Positions 45,207 to 53,071 of a stretch of 64,000 nucleotides of DNA are shown piece after piece (positions within the stretch are counted from its first letter, which is position 1; every line of letters begins with the position of its first letter). The stretch is from Actinomycetota bacterium (GTDB taxonomy: Bacteria > Actinomycetota > Geothermincolia > Geothermincolales > RBG-13-55-18). The stretch is taken from NCBI GenBank assembly GCA_014360655.1, contig JACIXC010000009.1:1-64000 (forward strand). Reading direction: 5' to 3'. Position numbers and translations under genes: made by a program. The notes below the pieces were generated by a model. That model was given only the letters and a program-made list of their open reading frames with translations, was not told where the DNA came from and made no database searches.

Positions 45207-45956
45207 TCAGTTGTCGGCGAAGGCGGAGAGAGCCGCTCCCAGCGCCCCCACCAGCTGCGGGTTTTCGGGCACCAGCAGCGGCAGGCCCAGCCTCTCTTCC
45301 AGCAGGGCACGCAGGCAGGGGTTGTTGGCCACCCCGCCGGCGAAAACCAGTTCCCGCTGCACGCCCACCCTCTTGAGCAGGGCGGAGGCGCGGTCGCATA
45401 TGGCCTCGTGCAGGCCGCGGGCGATGAGGGGGCGCGGGGTGCCGCGGGCGATGAGGCCGGTGACCTCCGATTCCGCGAAGACGGTGCACATGCTGGAGAT
45501 CTTCACCTCTCCCTCCGCCTGCAGCGCGGTCTTCCCCATCTCCTCGAGCGACAGGCCCAGGGCGGCGGCCATGACCTCGAGGAATTTCCCCGTCCCCGCG
45601 GCGCAGCGGTCGTTCATCTGGAAGTCCACGACCTTGCCGCCCGGTCCCACGGAGATGGCCTTGGTGTCCTGCCCACCTATGTCCAGTATGGTGCGCACAT
45701 CAGGAAAAATATGGTAACAACCCAGGGCGAAGGCCTTGATCTCGGTGATCACCCTGTCCGCGAAATTGGCCTGGGCCAGGTGCCGGCCGTAACCGGTGGC
45801 TACCAGGAGGTCGTACTCGTGTTGCGCCAGCAGGCGCCGGCACTGCTCCAGGGGATCGAAGGTGGTGTCAACCACCTCGCTTGTGAGGACCTCGCCGCCG
45901 TCCATCGCAACGAAGCCGATGGTGCGCGATCCTATGTCCAGTCCGGCTACGGCCAT
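45207..45956 (-). CDS. Acyl-CoA dehydratase activase (BcrAD/BadFG family ATPase)
   Basis: A 249-residue ASKHA-fold ATPase. AGLDIGSRTIGFVAMD is the phosphate-binding loop, LDIGGQDTKAI the second loop, NDRCAAGTGKFLEVMA and KISSMCTVFAESEV supply the two cysteines that bridge a [4Fe-4S] cluster between subunits, and VFAGGVANNP is the adenosine motif. It couples ATP hydrolysis to a low-potential electron delivered to a dehydratase or double-cubane enzyme, here the gene just upstream at 46209. ATG at 45956 follows AGGAGG by five bases. Confidence 0.92.
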   Translation of the reverse strand: MAVAGLDIGSRTIGFVAMDGGEVLTSEVVDTTFDPLEQCRRLLAQHEYDLLVATGYGRHLAQANFADRVITEIKAFALGCYHIFPDVRTILDIGGQDTKAISVGPGGKVVDFQMNDRCAAGTGKFLEVMAAALGLSLEEMGKTALQAEGEVKISSMCTVFAESEVTGLIARGTPRPLIARGLHEAICDRASALLKRVGVQRELVFAGGVANNPCLRALLEERLGLPLLVPENPQLVGALGAALSAFADN

Positions 45957-46208
45957 CCCCACCTCCTGCGCGTAGTGACCCGTTTCCCGGTAACCTTAGT
46001 TTCCACGTCGCTTCCGTGTATGCATCGGGAATATGCGCTGGGAACCTGTTACCGCTTTCCCCGCGGTTTACTCCGGCATATCCCTTAACGGCATCAATGT
46101 ATACGAACCGCCCTGCCCGTGCAATCCCGCGAACCTGGAGATCGGACGCCCGTGGTTAGAGGAGAAGATCCCGGGGAGGGCGCGGGCCACTCCCCGGGAG
46201 CAACGATT

Positions 46209-47495
46209 TCATACCGGCCTTTTCGTCTCCACCATCTCGATGAGCGCCTGCACCCGGGTGGTGAGCTGCCCCACGTCCTCGGAGCTGTAGTCGGTTTCCA
46301 GGTAGAGGAAGGGTACGCGTTCCTTCTCCAGCTCCTGCTGCACGCGGAAGGCCTCCACCGTGTAGGGATCGCAGAACTGCAGCGCGTAATAGATAACGGC
46401 GTCTATGTCGTAGTCGCGCACCAGCTCCCGGATGTGTTCCAGCCTCTCACGGTTGGGGGTGAAGACCGCGCAGTCTATCTCGAGGTAGCGGTCCGCGATG
46501 GCGTCCAGCATCCCCTCCAGGTCCGCGGCGGCCTCGTCCACGAGGTGGCGGAAATAGCGTATGCCGGTGCACATCTCGTCCATGGCCACCAGCCCCCCGG
46601 AGGTCTCTATGATGGTGGGCACCTTCCAGTTCGGGATGGCCATGGGGCAGCCGGAGAGGAGGATGCGCGGGCGGTGAGAGCCGCCGATGGAGATGCCCTG
46701 GTCCCTTCTCTCCTCCAGCTCGTCGCAGAGGGCGTTGACCTTCTCCGCCAGGCGCACCGGGTCGTCGTAGAAGGCGATCTGGTTGATGAGGAGCGCGTCC
46801 CTGCCGGAGATCACCGGCGGGTCGCACTTGCGCAGCTCGGCGAGGCGCAGCAGGGCCTTGCGCTTTTCGTTGATCACGCGCGCTGCGTTACGCAGCGACT
46901 CCTCGTCGATCTTTTTACCCGCGACCTCCTCTAGGCGCGCCGCCAGCCTCCGGACCTCCTCGCGCCAGAGGCGGCGGTCTGCCTCGTCCTTGCGCTGCGG
47001 CAGCTCCATGGTATGCACCGGCTGGAACTGGTCGAGTATCTCGTAGTATTTCTTCTTGCCGTCGCAGGTGGTCTCGCCCACCAGCAGGTCGCAGGATTCT
47101 ATGTACGGGCATACCTTGGCCAGCTTGAAGCCCAGGGAGGACTTGATGAGGGCGCAGAGGTTGCGCGGGAGGTACTGCTCCGCCGCTTCCTCCGCCACCT
47201 GCGCCCCGGCACAGAGGCCCACGCAGACGCCACCCGCGGCGAGGATCAGTTCCTCGGGCACGTAGGTGCAGAAGGTGCCCACCACGATGCCCCCGGCCGC
47301 GCGGTGGTCCACGAGCTCCTTGATGCGCAGGCCGTGCACCTCCGAGAAGACGAAGTCGAAGTACTGCATCCCCTCGGGGCGGTTCTCCTGGCCCAGGATG
47401 GATTCCTGGTAAAGGGGCGGCAGTACCTCCAGGAGCCCGTCGTGGGCGGCGAGGTCCAAGCCCAGCTTCTCCCACATCTCACGGTAGTCTGCCAT
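46209..47495 (-). CDS. Double-cubane-cluster-type anaerobic reductase (2-hydroxyacyl-CoA dehydratase family)
   Basis: A 428-residue HgdB/FldC-type iron-sulfur protein. GTFCTYVPEELILAAGG, CPYIESCDLLVGETTCDGKKKYYE, LLSGCPMA and ALQFCDPY carry the conserved cysteines. CDGKKKYYE and the single-subunit-plus-activase layout match the double-cubane-cluster protein group, which reduces small molecules at very low potential (family knowledge), rather than two-subunit 2-hydroxyacyl-CoA dehydratases. AGGAGGTAAGGA precedes the ATG. Its natural substrate is unknown. The activase is 250 bases downstream and DUF3343 is upstream. Confidence 0.85.
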   Translation of the reverse strand: MADYREMWEKLGLDLAAHDGLLEVLPPLYQESILGQENRPEGMQYFDFVFSEVHGLRIKELVDHRAAGGIVVGTFCTYVPEELILAAGGVCVGLCAGAQVAEEAAEQYLPRNLCALIKSSLGFKLAKVCPYIESCDLLVGETTCDGKKKYYEILDQFQPVHTMELPQRKDEADRRLWREEVRRLAARLEEVAGKKIDEESLRNAARVINEKRKALLRLAELRKCDPPVISGRDALLINQIAFYDDPVRLAEKVNALCDELEERRDQGISIGGSHRPRILLSGCPMAIPNWKVPTIIETSGGLVAMDEMCTGIRYFRHLVDEAAADLEGMLDAIADRYLEIDCAVFTPNRERLEHIRELVRDYDIDAVIYYALQFCDPYTVEAFRVQQELEKERVPFLYLETDYSSEDVGQLTTRVQALIEMVETKRPV

Positions 47496-47548
47496 TCCTT
47501 ACCTCCTTTTCCCGTTCATGTTCTTGCTTGACCGATAAGGGGGCCTTG

Positions 47549-47678
47549 CGCCTTTTCGGTGTGCCGGCCGCTCGCTGCAGGCCGGACCCCGGGAGCGGCC
47601 CGTGCAACCGCTATGGTTTGCTCGCCTTAAGCTACGGCTTGCTCACCTTTTCCGTGTGCCGGCCTTTCGCCGCAAGCC
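47549..47678. repeat. Two 35-base imperfect direct repeats
   Basis: 47549-47583 and 47644-47678 share CCTTTTC.GTGTGCCGGCC and CGC.GCA.GCC, matching at about 29 of 35 positions. They sit between the DUF3343 and double-cubane genes. Purpose unknown. Confidence 0.65.
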
Positions 47679-47737
47679 GCCGCGCTGCCCGGGCCCTTGA
47701 GCCTGGTCCCTGCCGTCCGTTAAACGGCCGCAGCCGT

Positions 47738-48040
47738 TCACCCGACCTCTTTGTCCTCGCGCTCTTCCCGTTCACCGGCGGGCTCCCCTCCCGCTCCTCC
47801 CGCCCAGCGGCTGCGGTAGGGCTCGACCCCGGCAACCGCTACTCCCGCCGCCTCGAGGGCCTCCCGTATTCCGGCGGCGTCGGCGGGATTTATGCGCAGG
47901 GAGATGCCGCAATCGACGCTGAACTCGCGCGGTGTGTTTATGACCGCATACCCGATGCCCATGTGTTTGAGCACCTTCTCGGCGCTCAGGGCATGGTGTG
48001 TAGAGTGGAAGAGCACCACGTAACAGTTAAAATCATTCAT
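47738..48040 (-). CDS. DUF3343 domain protein
   Basis: A 100-residue protein of the DUF3343 family, a TusA/YedF-like small fold proposed to carry sulfur or selenium. YVVLFHSTHHALSAEKVLKHMG is the first half and the CGISLRI cysteine motif is conserved. It occurs next to double-cubane reductase/activase genes and class V desulfurases in many anaerobes, as here (the desulfurase is at 39374). There is no ribosome site: TATACC is two bases before the ATG, so the mRNA may be leaderless. The C-terminal tail is acidic and disordered. Confidence 0.83.
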   Translation of the reverse strand: MNDFNCYVVLFHSTHHALSAEKVLKHMGIGYAVINTPREFSVDCGISLRINPADAAGIREALEAAGVAVAGVEPYRSRWAGGAGGEPAGEREEREDKEVG

Positions 48041-48425
48041 AAGGTATATTTATTTAATCTATCGATTACCTTAATGAAGGATAATAACGCACAACCCTCG
48101 CGGAGGCAATTCGGGGCCTCGTGCGGGATCACACGCCGCCGTACGTGATTGCAGGCGATCAAACGCATTGCGCGTTTTCTCTTGACGGAAACGCGGGACG
48201 GCATCGCCGCCCGCCGGCATAGGACCCGGAGATCTCCGCCCGTGACGCCATTCTGCCGGTGACGCCGCGGAGGCCACCTTCCGTGAGAAGCGGTTTGTCT
48301 CATGGTTTCCTGAGCACGCGGGCCTTTAACCTCCAATTCGCCGCTCTTGCTCTGCCGGTATGCGTGGGACAGCGAAGGGATGCCGTTTCTGCCAGTGAAA
48401 AGATATAAAAGAAAGGTTGTTATCA
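48041..48425. other. Intergenic region, no gene seen
   Basis: About 385 bases without a supported ORF. AT-rich sequence at 48041-48070 is the upstream region of DUF3343. TTGACGG at 48192 and CGATCAAACGCATTGCGCG have no partner that makes a clear promoter or terminator. Confidence 0.4.
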
Positions 48426-48454
48426 TTGACAACGATGTTTCACTATCATACTAT
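48426..48454 (+). promoter_or_regulatory. Strong promoter for the 51-residue peptide, with an overlapping inverted repeat
   Basis: TTGACA (48426-48431), a 17-base spacer and TACTAT (48449-48454) precede the peptide gene by 36 bases. GTTGT..ACAAC (48416-48420 and 48429-48433) brackets the -35 box and may bind a regulator such as the downstream XRE protein (inference). Confidence 0.65.
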
Positions 48455-48489
48455 AGAGAAGGATAAAGTTTTCTTATATAGGAACGGTG

Positions 48490-48645
48490 ATGAAATTGTT
48501 GAGCGACCGGGATATCGAGAGATGGTACCTGGGGCTTCCCTTTCTCGAGGAAGAGGAAGGCGAGGCGGAGGTAGCCGCGCTCCCCTTCCTGAGCGAAGAG
48601 GAGATCGAGCGCCTGGCGCTGGGCTTGCCGCTCGTGGCGGCCTGA
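48490..48645 (+). CDS. 51-residue peptide with an internally repeated LSxxxIERxxLGLP motif
   Basis: A small gene not resembling any family I know. The protein begins MKLLSDRDIERWYLGLPFL. After an acidic linker it repeats the motif as LSEEEIERLALGLPLV, so 16 residues are duplicated with high similarity. It is acidic, soluble, with a hydrophobic end to each repeat, and could form a small helical hairpin. GGAACGGTG precedes the ATG. It has its own promoter (48426) and a terminator (48676), so it is probably expressed. It lies upstream of an XRE-cupin regulator and a heliorhodopsin. Confidence 0.6.
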   Translation: MKLLSDRDIERWYLGLPFLEEEEGEAEVAALPFLSEEEIERLALGLPLVAA

Positions 48646-48675
48646 GCGGCGGCATCTGGAGAAAAGGGTGAGCCG

Positions 48676-48711
48676 GGCGCGGTGGCGCAGGGGAAGCGCC
48701 GCGCGCCTTTT
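48676..48711 (+). terminator. Intrinsic terminator after the 51-residue peptide
   Basis: GGCGCG..GGCGC and GCGCC.CGCGCC form a long GC-rich stem with a 7-base loop, followed by TTTT at 48708-48711. It separates the peptide gene from the XRE regulator. A second small hairpin, CGTTGC..GCAACG, lies at 48740-48759. Confidence 0.7.
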
Positions 48712-48948
48712 GGGCTGCGTTTTTACGTACGATGAACATCGTTGCGAAAAACAGCAACGCATTTACAGGATAGGGAAAATCACGAGGGATGTTGAGGAAG
48801 CGGGCGTCACGGCCGGATGGGATGGCGCTTGCATCATATGCAGGGCATGTATCAGGATAATATAAAGCTTGCGGGAGAGAGGACTGCGCCCTTACAAGAA
48901 ACCGGCCCACTTTCCAGGGACTGAAAAGGGGAATAAAAGGAGCGCGTC

Positions 48949-49485
48949 ATGGAGGAGATCGGTGCCAGGCTGCGTGAAGTGAGGAACGCCAGGAAGCTTT
49001 CCATCCGCAAGGTCTCCGAGGCCACCGGTTTCTCCGTCTCCTTCTTGAGCAGGCTGGAGACGGGCAAGAGCAGCATCACCGTCAAGAATCTCCTGAAGCT
49101 GCTGCAGTATTACGGGGTGACCCTCGCGGACATCTTTTCGGATGCGGCCGGGAGGAAAATTACCTTTCGCAGGGAGGACAGGAAGAGAGTCGACAGCCCC
49201 GGCGAAGTGACCCTGGAACTGCTCGTAGACGAGCCCGGCATCGCCATGGAAAGCCTGCTGGGCACCTTCCAGGCGCGCGCCAAATACAAGGATCGTATAG
49301 AGCACGGAGGTGAGGAGTTCGCCATGGTGCTCAAGGGCGAATTCCGCTTCGAGCTCGGCGATACTGCTCACCACCTCAGGGAGGGGGATTGCGTCTATTT
49401 CCAGGGCGAGCTGCCGCACAATTGGGAGAACCTCACGGACGGGGAGGGATGCCTGCTCATGGTCATGACTCCCCCGAGCGTATGA
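48949..49485 (+). CDS. XRE family regulator with C-terminal cupin domain
   Basis: A 178-residue DNA-binding protein. The helix-turn-helix lies at residues 5-60 (IGARLREVRNARKLSIRKVSEATGFSVSFLSRLETGKSSI). A cupin at 100-175 has EHGGEEFAMVLKGEFRFEL and the metal/ligand histidine in GELPHNWEN. Such regulators sense small molecules and often control adjacent catabolic or stress genes. AAAGGAG precedes the ATG. It is 386 bases upstream of the heliorhodopsin gene, on the same strand, and downstream of the peptide gene. The regulon is unknown. Confidence 0.88.
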   Translation: MEEIGARLREVRNARKLSIRKVSEATGFSVSFLSRLETGKSSITVKNLLKLLQYYGVTLADIFSDAAGRKITFRREDRKRVDSPGEVTLELLVDEPGIAMESLLGTFQARAKYKDRIEHGGEEFAMVLKGEFRFELGDTAHHLREGDCVYFQGELPHNWENLTDGEGCLLMVMTPPSV

Positions 49486-49871
49486 TGCGTGTTCCTTCGG
49501 AGTGACCGCCTGTCTCGCGCGGATCGCAAGGGTTGATCTCGACGCTCTTCCTGCATCACCCGGCACACCCTTACACCACCCGGCACACACCGATATTCCC
49601 CATACAGCCCGACCATCGCACCCAAGCGCCTCGGCCGACGGTCGCGTTTCACGCGGAACAGGCCGGTTCCGGCCATACCCTTGCCGGGTCGCGGATCCGT
49701 CGCGCGCGGGCGGTCACGCCGCTCGGAAAACGCGCCCCCGCACCACCAGTCGTCCCGTACACGGGGGTCGCGGCAGTTTCCGCGCGCCCCTTGATCCGCG
49801 GCATGTTTAGTGCCGGCGGGAGAAGGCAAAAATAGGAAACAACCGTATCGTTCAGGGGAGAGGAGGCAGAG
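49486..49871. other. Intergenic region upstream of the heliorhodopsin gene
   Basis: About 385 bases. CACCCGGCACAC occurs twice, 18-20 bases apart near 49557-49585. I see no convincing promoter for the heliorhodopsin gene, and no ORF with a ribosome site. Confidence 0.4.
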
Positions 49872-50681
49872 ATGGCGGAGGAGATAGTCGCCGAGAGCAC
49901 CGGTGCGGGAGCAGCGGAGGAACCTTACAGGAAGCTCCGTATCTACAACGGGGTGATGGCCGTTTTCCACCTCGTGCAGGGTTTGCTCATGCTCGCCCTT
50001 AGCAACGATTTCTCGCTGCCGGTGACCACCAACTACCTAAAGGCCGACCCGGCGGATTTCAGCGGGCCGAGCATGCCCAGCGTGGTGGGCCACCTGAGGA
50101 TCGGGCCCCTGGTGGCCGCCTTCCTCTTCATGAGCGCCCTGGCTCATTTCCTGCTCACCCTGCCGCGCATCTACGAGTGGTACGTGCGCAACCTGAAGAA
50201 GGGGGCAAACTACGCCCGCTGGGTGGAATATTCTTTCAGCGCCTCGCTCATGATCGTGATCATCGCCATGCTCTCCGGCGTCTACGACCTGAGCACCCTA
50301 ATCCTCCTCTTCTTCATGAACATGATGATGATCCTCTTCGGGTGGATGATGGAGCTGCACAACCAGAGCACCGAGAAGACCAACTGGACTTCCTTCTACT
50401 TCGGCTGCCTGGCGGGGATCATCCCCTGGGTGGTGATCGCCCTCTACTTCTTCTCCGCGGTGTCCCGCCCGGAAGCCGGGGTGCCTACCTTCGTCTATTT
50501 CATCCTCCCCATCCTCTTCGTCTTCTTCAACTGCTTCGCCGTCAACATGGTCCTGCAGTACAGGAAGGTGGGTAAGTGGCGGGATTATCTCTTCGGCGAG
50601 AAGGTCTACATCCTGCTCAGCCTGCTGGCCAAGTCCGCCCTGGCCTGGCAGGTCTTCGGCGGCACTCTGCGCGGGTCGTGA
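49872..50681 (+). CDS. Heliorhodopsin
   Basis: A 269-residue protein with seven predicted membrane helices. Helix C contains RWVEYSFSASLMIVIIAMLSGVYDL, with Glu119 as the Schiff-base counterion position and the SFSAS serines of the heliorhodopsin pocket. Helix G contains LLAKSALAWQVFGGTL, with Lys254 as the retinal attachment. The segment is distinct from type-1 rhodopsins. Heliorhodopsins occur in monoderm bacteria, archaea and viruses, have an inverted membrane orientation, and no settled role. GAGGAGG precedes the ATG. No retinal-synthesis gene is visible here. Confidence 0.92.
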   Translation: MAEEIVAESTGAGAAEEPYRKLRIYNGVMAVFHLVQGLLMLALSNDFSLPVTTNYLKADPADFSGPSMPSVVGHLRIGPLVAAFLFMSALAHFLLTLPRIYEWYVRNLKKGANYARWVEYSFSASLMIVIIAMLSGVYDLSTLILLFFMNMMMILFGWMMELHNQSTEKTNWTSFYFGCLAGIIPWVVIALYFFSAVSRPEAGVPTFVYFILPILFVFFNCFAVNMVLQYRKVGKWRDYLFGEKVYILLSLLAKSALAWQVFGGTLRGS

Positions 50682-50961
50682 CGGGCGCAGGGTTAAGGCG
50701 GCGTGATGAGTTCACCCGCCAGGGACCCGGTCGGCGAAGGGACGGCCCCACACCCTTTTCCGCCGCGGAGCCGCCGATCGCCTTTGCGCGGAGCTGCTCG
50801 GGCGTCAGCGTGCCCGGCCGCGCATACCATCCCCGCGCCGGCCTTTTCTCCGCGGGAGGGTTATCGCACTGGTGAGGAGGACAGCGGGCCGCGCGCGAGG
50901 CAAGGCGCGGAAACACCACCGCTCTCCTCTGCGTGCGTGGGCATGGCACGAATCGAGGTGC

Positions 50962-50993
50962 TAATTAAGGGAGGGACGCGCCGCGTCCCTCCC
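50962..50993 (-). terminator. Intrinsic terminator of the BNR/TIG gene
   Basis: A perfect 10-base stem, GGGAGGGACG and CGTCCCTCCC with a 5-base loop (50969-50993), is followed on the minus strand by TTAATTAG. It is 25 bases after the stop of the BNR/TIG gene. The remaining 50682-50961 region holds no gene I can support. Confidence 0.65.
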
Positions 50994-51017
50994 GAAGGTG
51001 CCCTTGCCAGCCCGTTC

Positions 51018-52749
51018 TCAATCCCTACCGCGCCGACCCTTCGGCCTGCGCAGGCGGCGCGAGCCCGCCAGGGAGAGGATCCCCAGCGAGATGCCCAGCA
51101 TGAGCAGGGCCGTCCCGCTTCCCGACCCGCAGGGTGACACCACGGTGAACCCGCCATTGAGCCAGCTCTCCGTTCCGTCCGGGTTCGATACAACAACGTC
51201 GTAGAGGCCGGGGGCCGCACCCATGAGGTTGAGGGTGCAGTGGATCCGTTCCTGCGTCATAACGTTCACGTTGGAAGCATTGATCACCGTGGAGCCCTTC
51301 ACCAGCATCACCCTGGCCCCTGGGAGAAACCCGGTCCCCGTGACGGTCACGTTATGGAACGGGTTGAACTGGTAGCCTCTCGTCGGGTAGATGCTCTCGA
51401 CGCTGAGGGCGATGTTCTTGTAAGTGAAGACGAGGGGGTCGGAGGTCCCGCCCGGCGTGGTGACGTAGACGGACACTTGGGCGAAGGGGCTGCCGATCGC
51501 GGGGGCTGCGCACACGATCTCGTTTTCGGACCAGGAGACGATGCCGGCGCGCAGGAGTCCGAAGGTCACGAAGCCGTGCGCGGACGAGGTGCCGAAACCG
51601 CTGCCGGTCAGGGTCACCGTCTCCCCGTCCCTGCCCGTATCGGGCGACAGGGTGTCCAGGACCGGATCCTCCCCCAGGTAGCCCCCGCTGGTGGTATGCA
51701 GGATGGTCCCGGAGGTCCCCACCGCCCAGGCGATGTCCCCGTCAACGGCGCTTATGTCGAGCATGACCACGTCGGTCGGGATGGTTTGCTGCTGGCACCA
51801 GCTCAGGCCCCCGTTTTCGGTGCGGGCGATCTTTACGTTGGGGTTTGCGTTTCCGCCCACCATCCAGATGTCATTTGCGTCGAACATGATGGCGCCGCCG
51901 GGATACGCCGTCATGCTGCATTCGAGGGTGTAGAAGAGATTGGGGTTCTGCCAGCTTGACCCCCCGTCGGCGGTCTTCATGCAGCACGGGGCGAACATGG
52001 GCGGAAAACCGTCGTAGACCCTGAAGACGCCCCAGGCCATGGCATTCTGCCCGTCGCAGGCGGCGATGCACAACCAGTTCTTGTCCGCGGGTCCGGCGGG
52101 TGCCCAGTTTTTGCCGCCGTCGGTGGTCCTGAGGACCACTCCGGCGTTGCCCTGGAAGGGACTTTCGCCGCCCGCCGCCCATGCTGTAAGGTCATCCACG
52201 GCGGAAATGGAGAATATGGCGTACGCGTGGCCAGAGACCTGGTGCTCCCAGGTACCGCCGTCGTCCGCGGTCTTCATGATGAAACCGCCCGACCCGACGC
52301 CCGTGGCGCCCGCCACCCAGCAGGTCTTATCGTCGAGGGCGGCGATGTCGTGCACGGTTGAGCTCTCGGGGATCATCGCCGCTTCCCAGGTTTTGCCGCC
52401 GTCCTCGGTGTGCAGGAGGTTACCCCCCTCGCCCCCCACCCAGGCTTCATCGACGCTCACCGCCGAGACGGCGTTGAGCTGCGAGGTGACTCCCGCGTCC
52501 AGCGTCTTCCAGGTGGTACCGCCGTCGGTGGTGCGCAGGACGGTACCTGCGGCTCCCACCGCCCAGGCGGTATTGTGATCGACGGCGGAAACGGAGCGCA
52601 GGTCCTCCTCGGTTCCCGATTCCTGTTCCTGCCACCCGTTCCGTTCGCCGTCCCGCGAAAGCGCCCCCGCGGCGGTCGGGGGCGGCAAGGGCGAGGGAGG
52701 CCAGCAGGCAGAGGAGAAGAAACACGGAAAACAGCCTGAGAAGTCTCAT
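51018..52749 (-). CDS. Exported BNR-repeat/TIG protein, frameshifted near its N terminus
   Basis: The body (52688-51018, 556 residues) has Ycf48-like BNR/WD repeats (AVDHNTAWAVGAAGTVLRTTDGGTTW and at least six more) to about residue 340. Two IPT/TIG domains follow, then PCGSGSGTALLMLGISLGILSLAGSRRLRR, a cysteine-glycine motif, membrane helix and basic tail like a sorting signal. The signal peptide (MRLLRLFSVFLLLCLLASLALAA, ATG at 52749 behind GGGGGTGAGAAC) is in another frame. Removing one C from the five-C run at 52682-52678 would join them. It may be a sequence error or a real inactivation. Confidence 0.78.
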
Positions 52750-52794
52750 GTTCTCACCCCCATGTGCTACCGGGACCATCCGAAGATCTAGTAG

Positions 52795-52824
52795 ATAATA
52801 GCACGCGTGAAGTGATGTTATCAA
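52795..52824 (-). promoter_or_regulatory. Promoter of the BNR/TIG gene
   Basis: On the minus strand TTGATA (52824-52819), an 18-base spacer and TATTAT (52800-52795) lie about 46 bases before the ATG at 52749, whose own ribosome site is GGGGGTGAGA. This supports the upstream start and so the frameshift interpretation. Confidence 0.65.
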
Positions 52825-53071
52825 CGCTCAGGTTATTAAGTGCATCATAAGGTCTTTGTGAGTGGGCGCGTAAGCGACGACGCGGCGATCTCCCCGGGGA
52901 AGGCGCGTCGCTGGCGGAAGCGCACCCCCCGGCACGGGGACAGGGCACGCTCTATGGCTTGCGGATGACCGGGCGCTCACGCATCGCCGGGAATGATTGC
53001 CGTTTCCCCGGCCCCGTACATGCATATTGCCGCGCTTCCCCGCTCCCGGGCGCAGGGCGTCGCGCCCGCCC

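Noticed and set aside
46209-47495. Classical 2-hydroxyglutaryl-CoA dehydratase
   Set aside because: Only one subunit gene is present and its motifs fit the double-cubane group better; not excluded outright.
48661-48720. A tRNA-like gene in a GC-rich hairpin
   Set aside because: No T-loop GGTTCGA or acceptor stem; it folds as a simple terminator hairpin.
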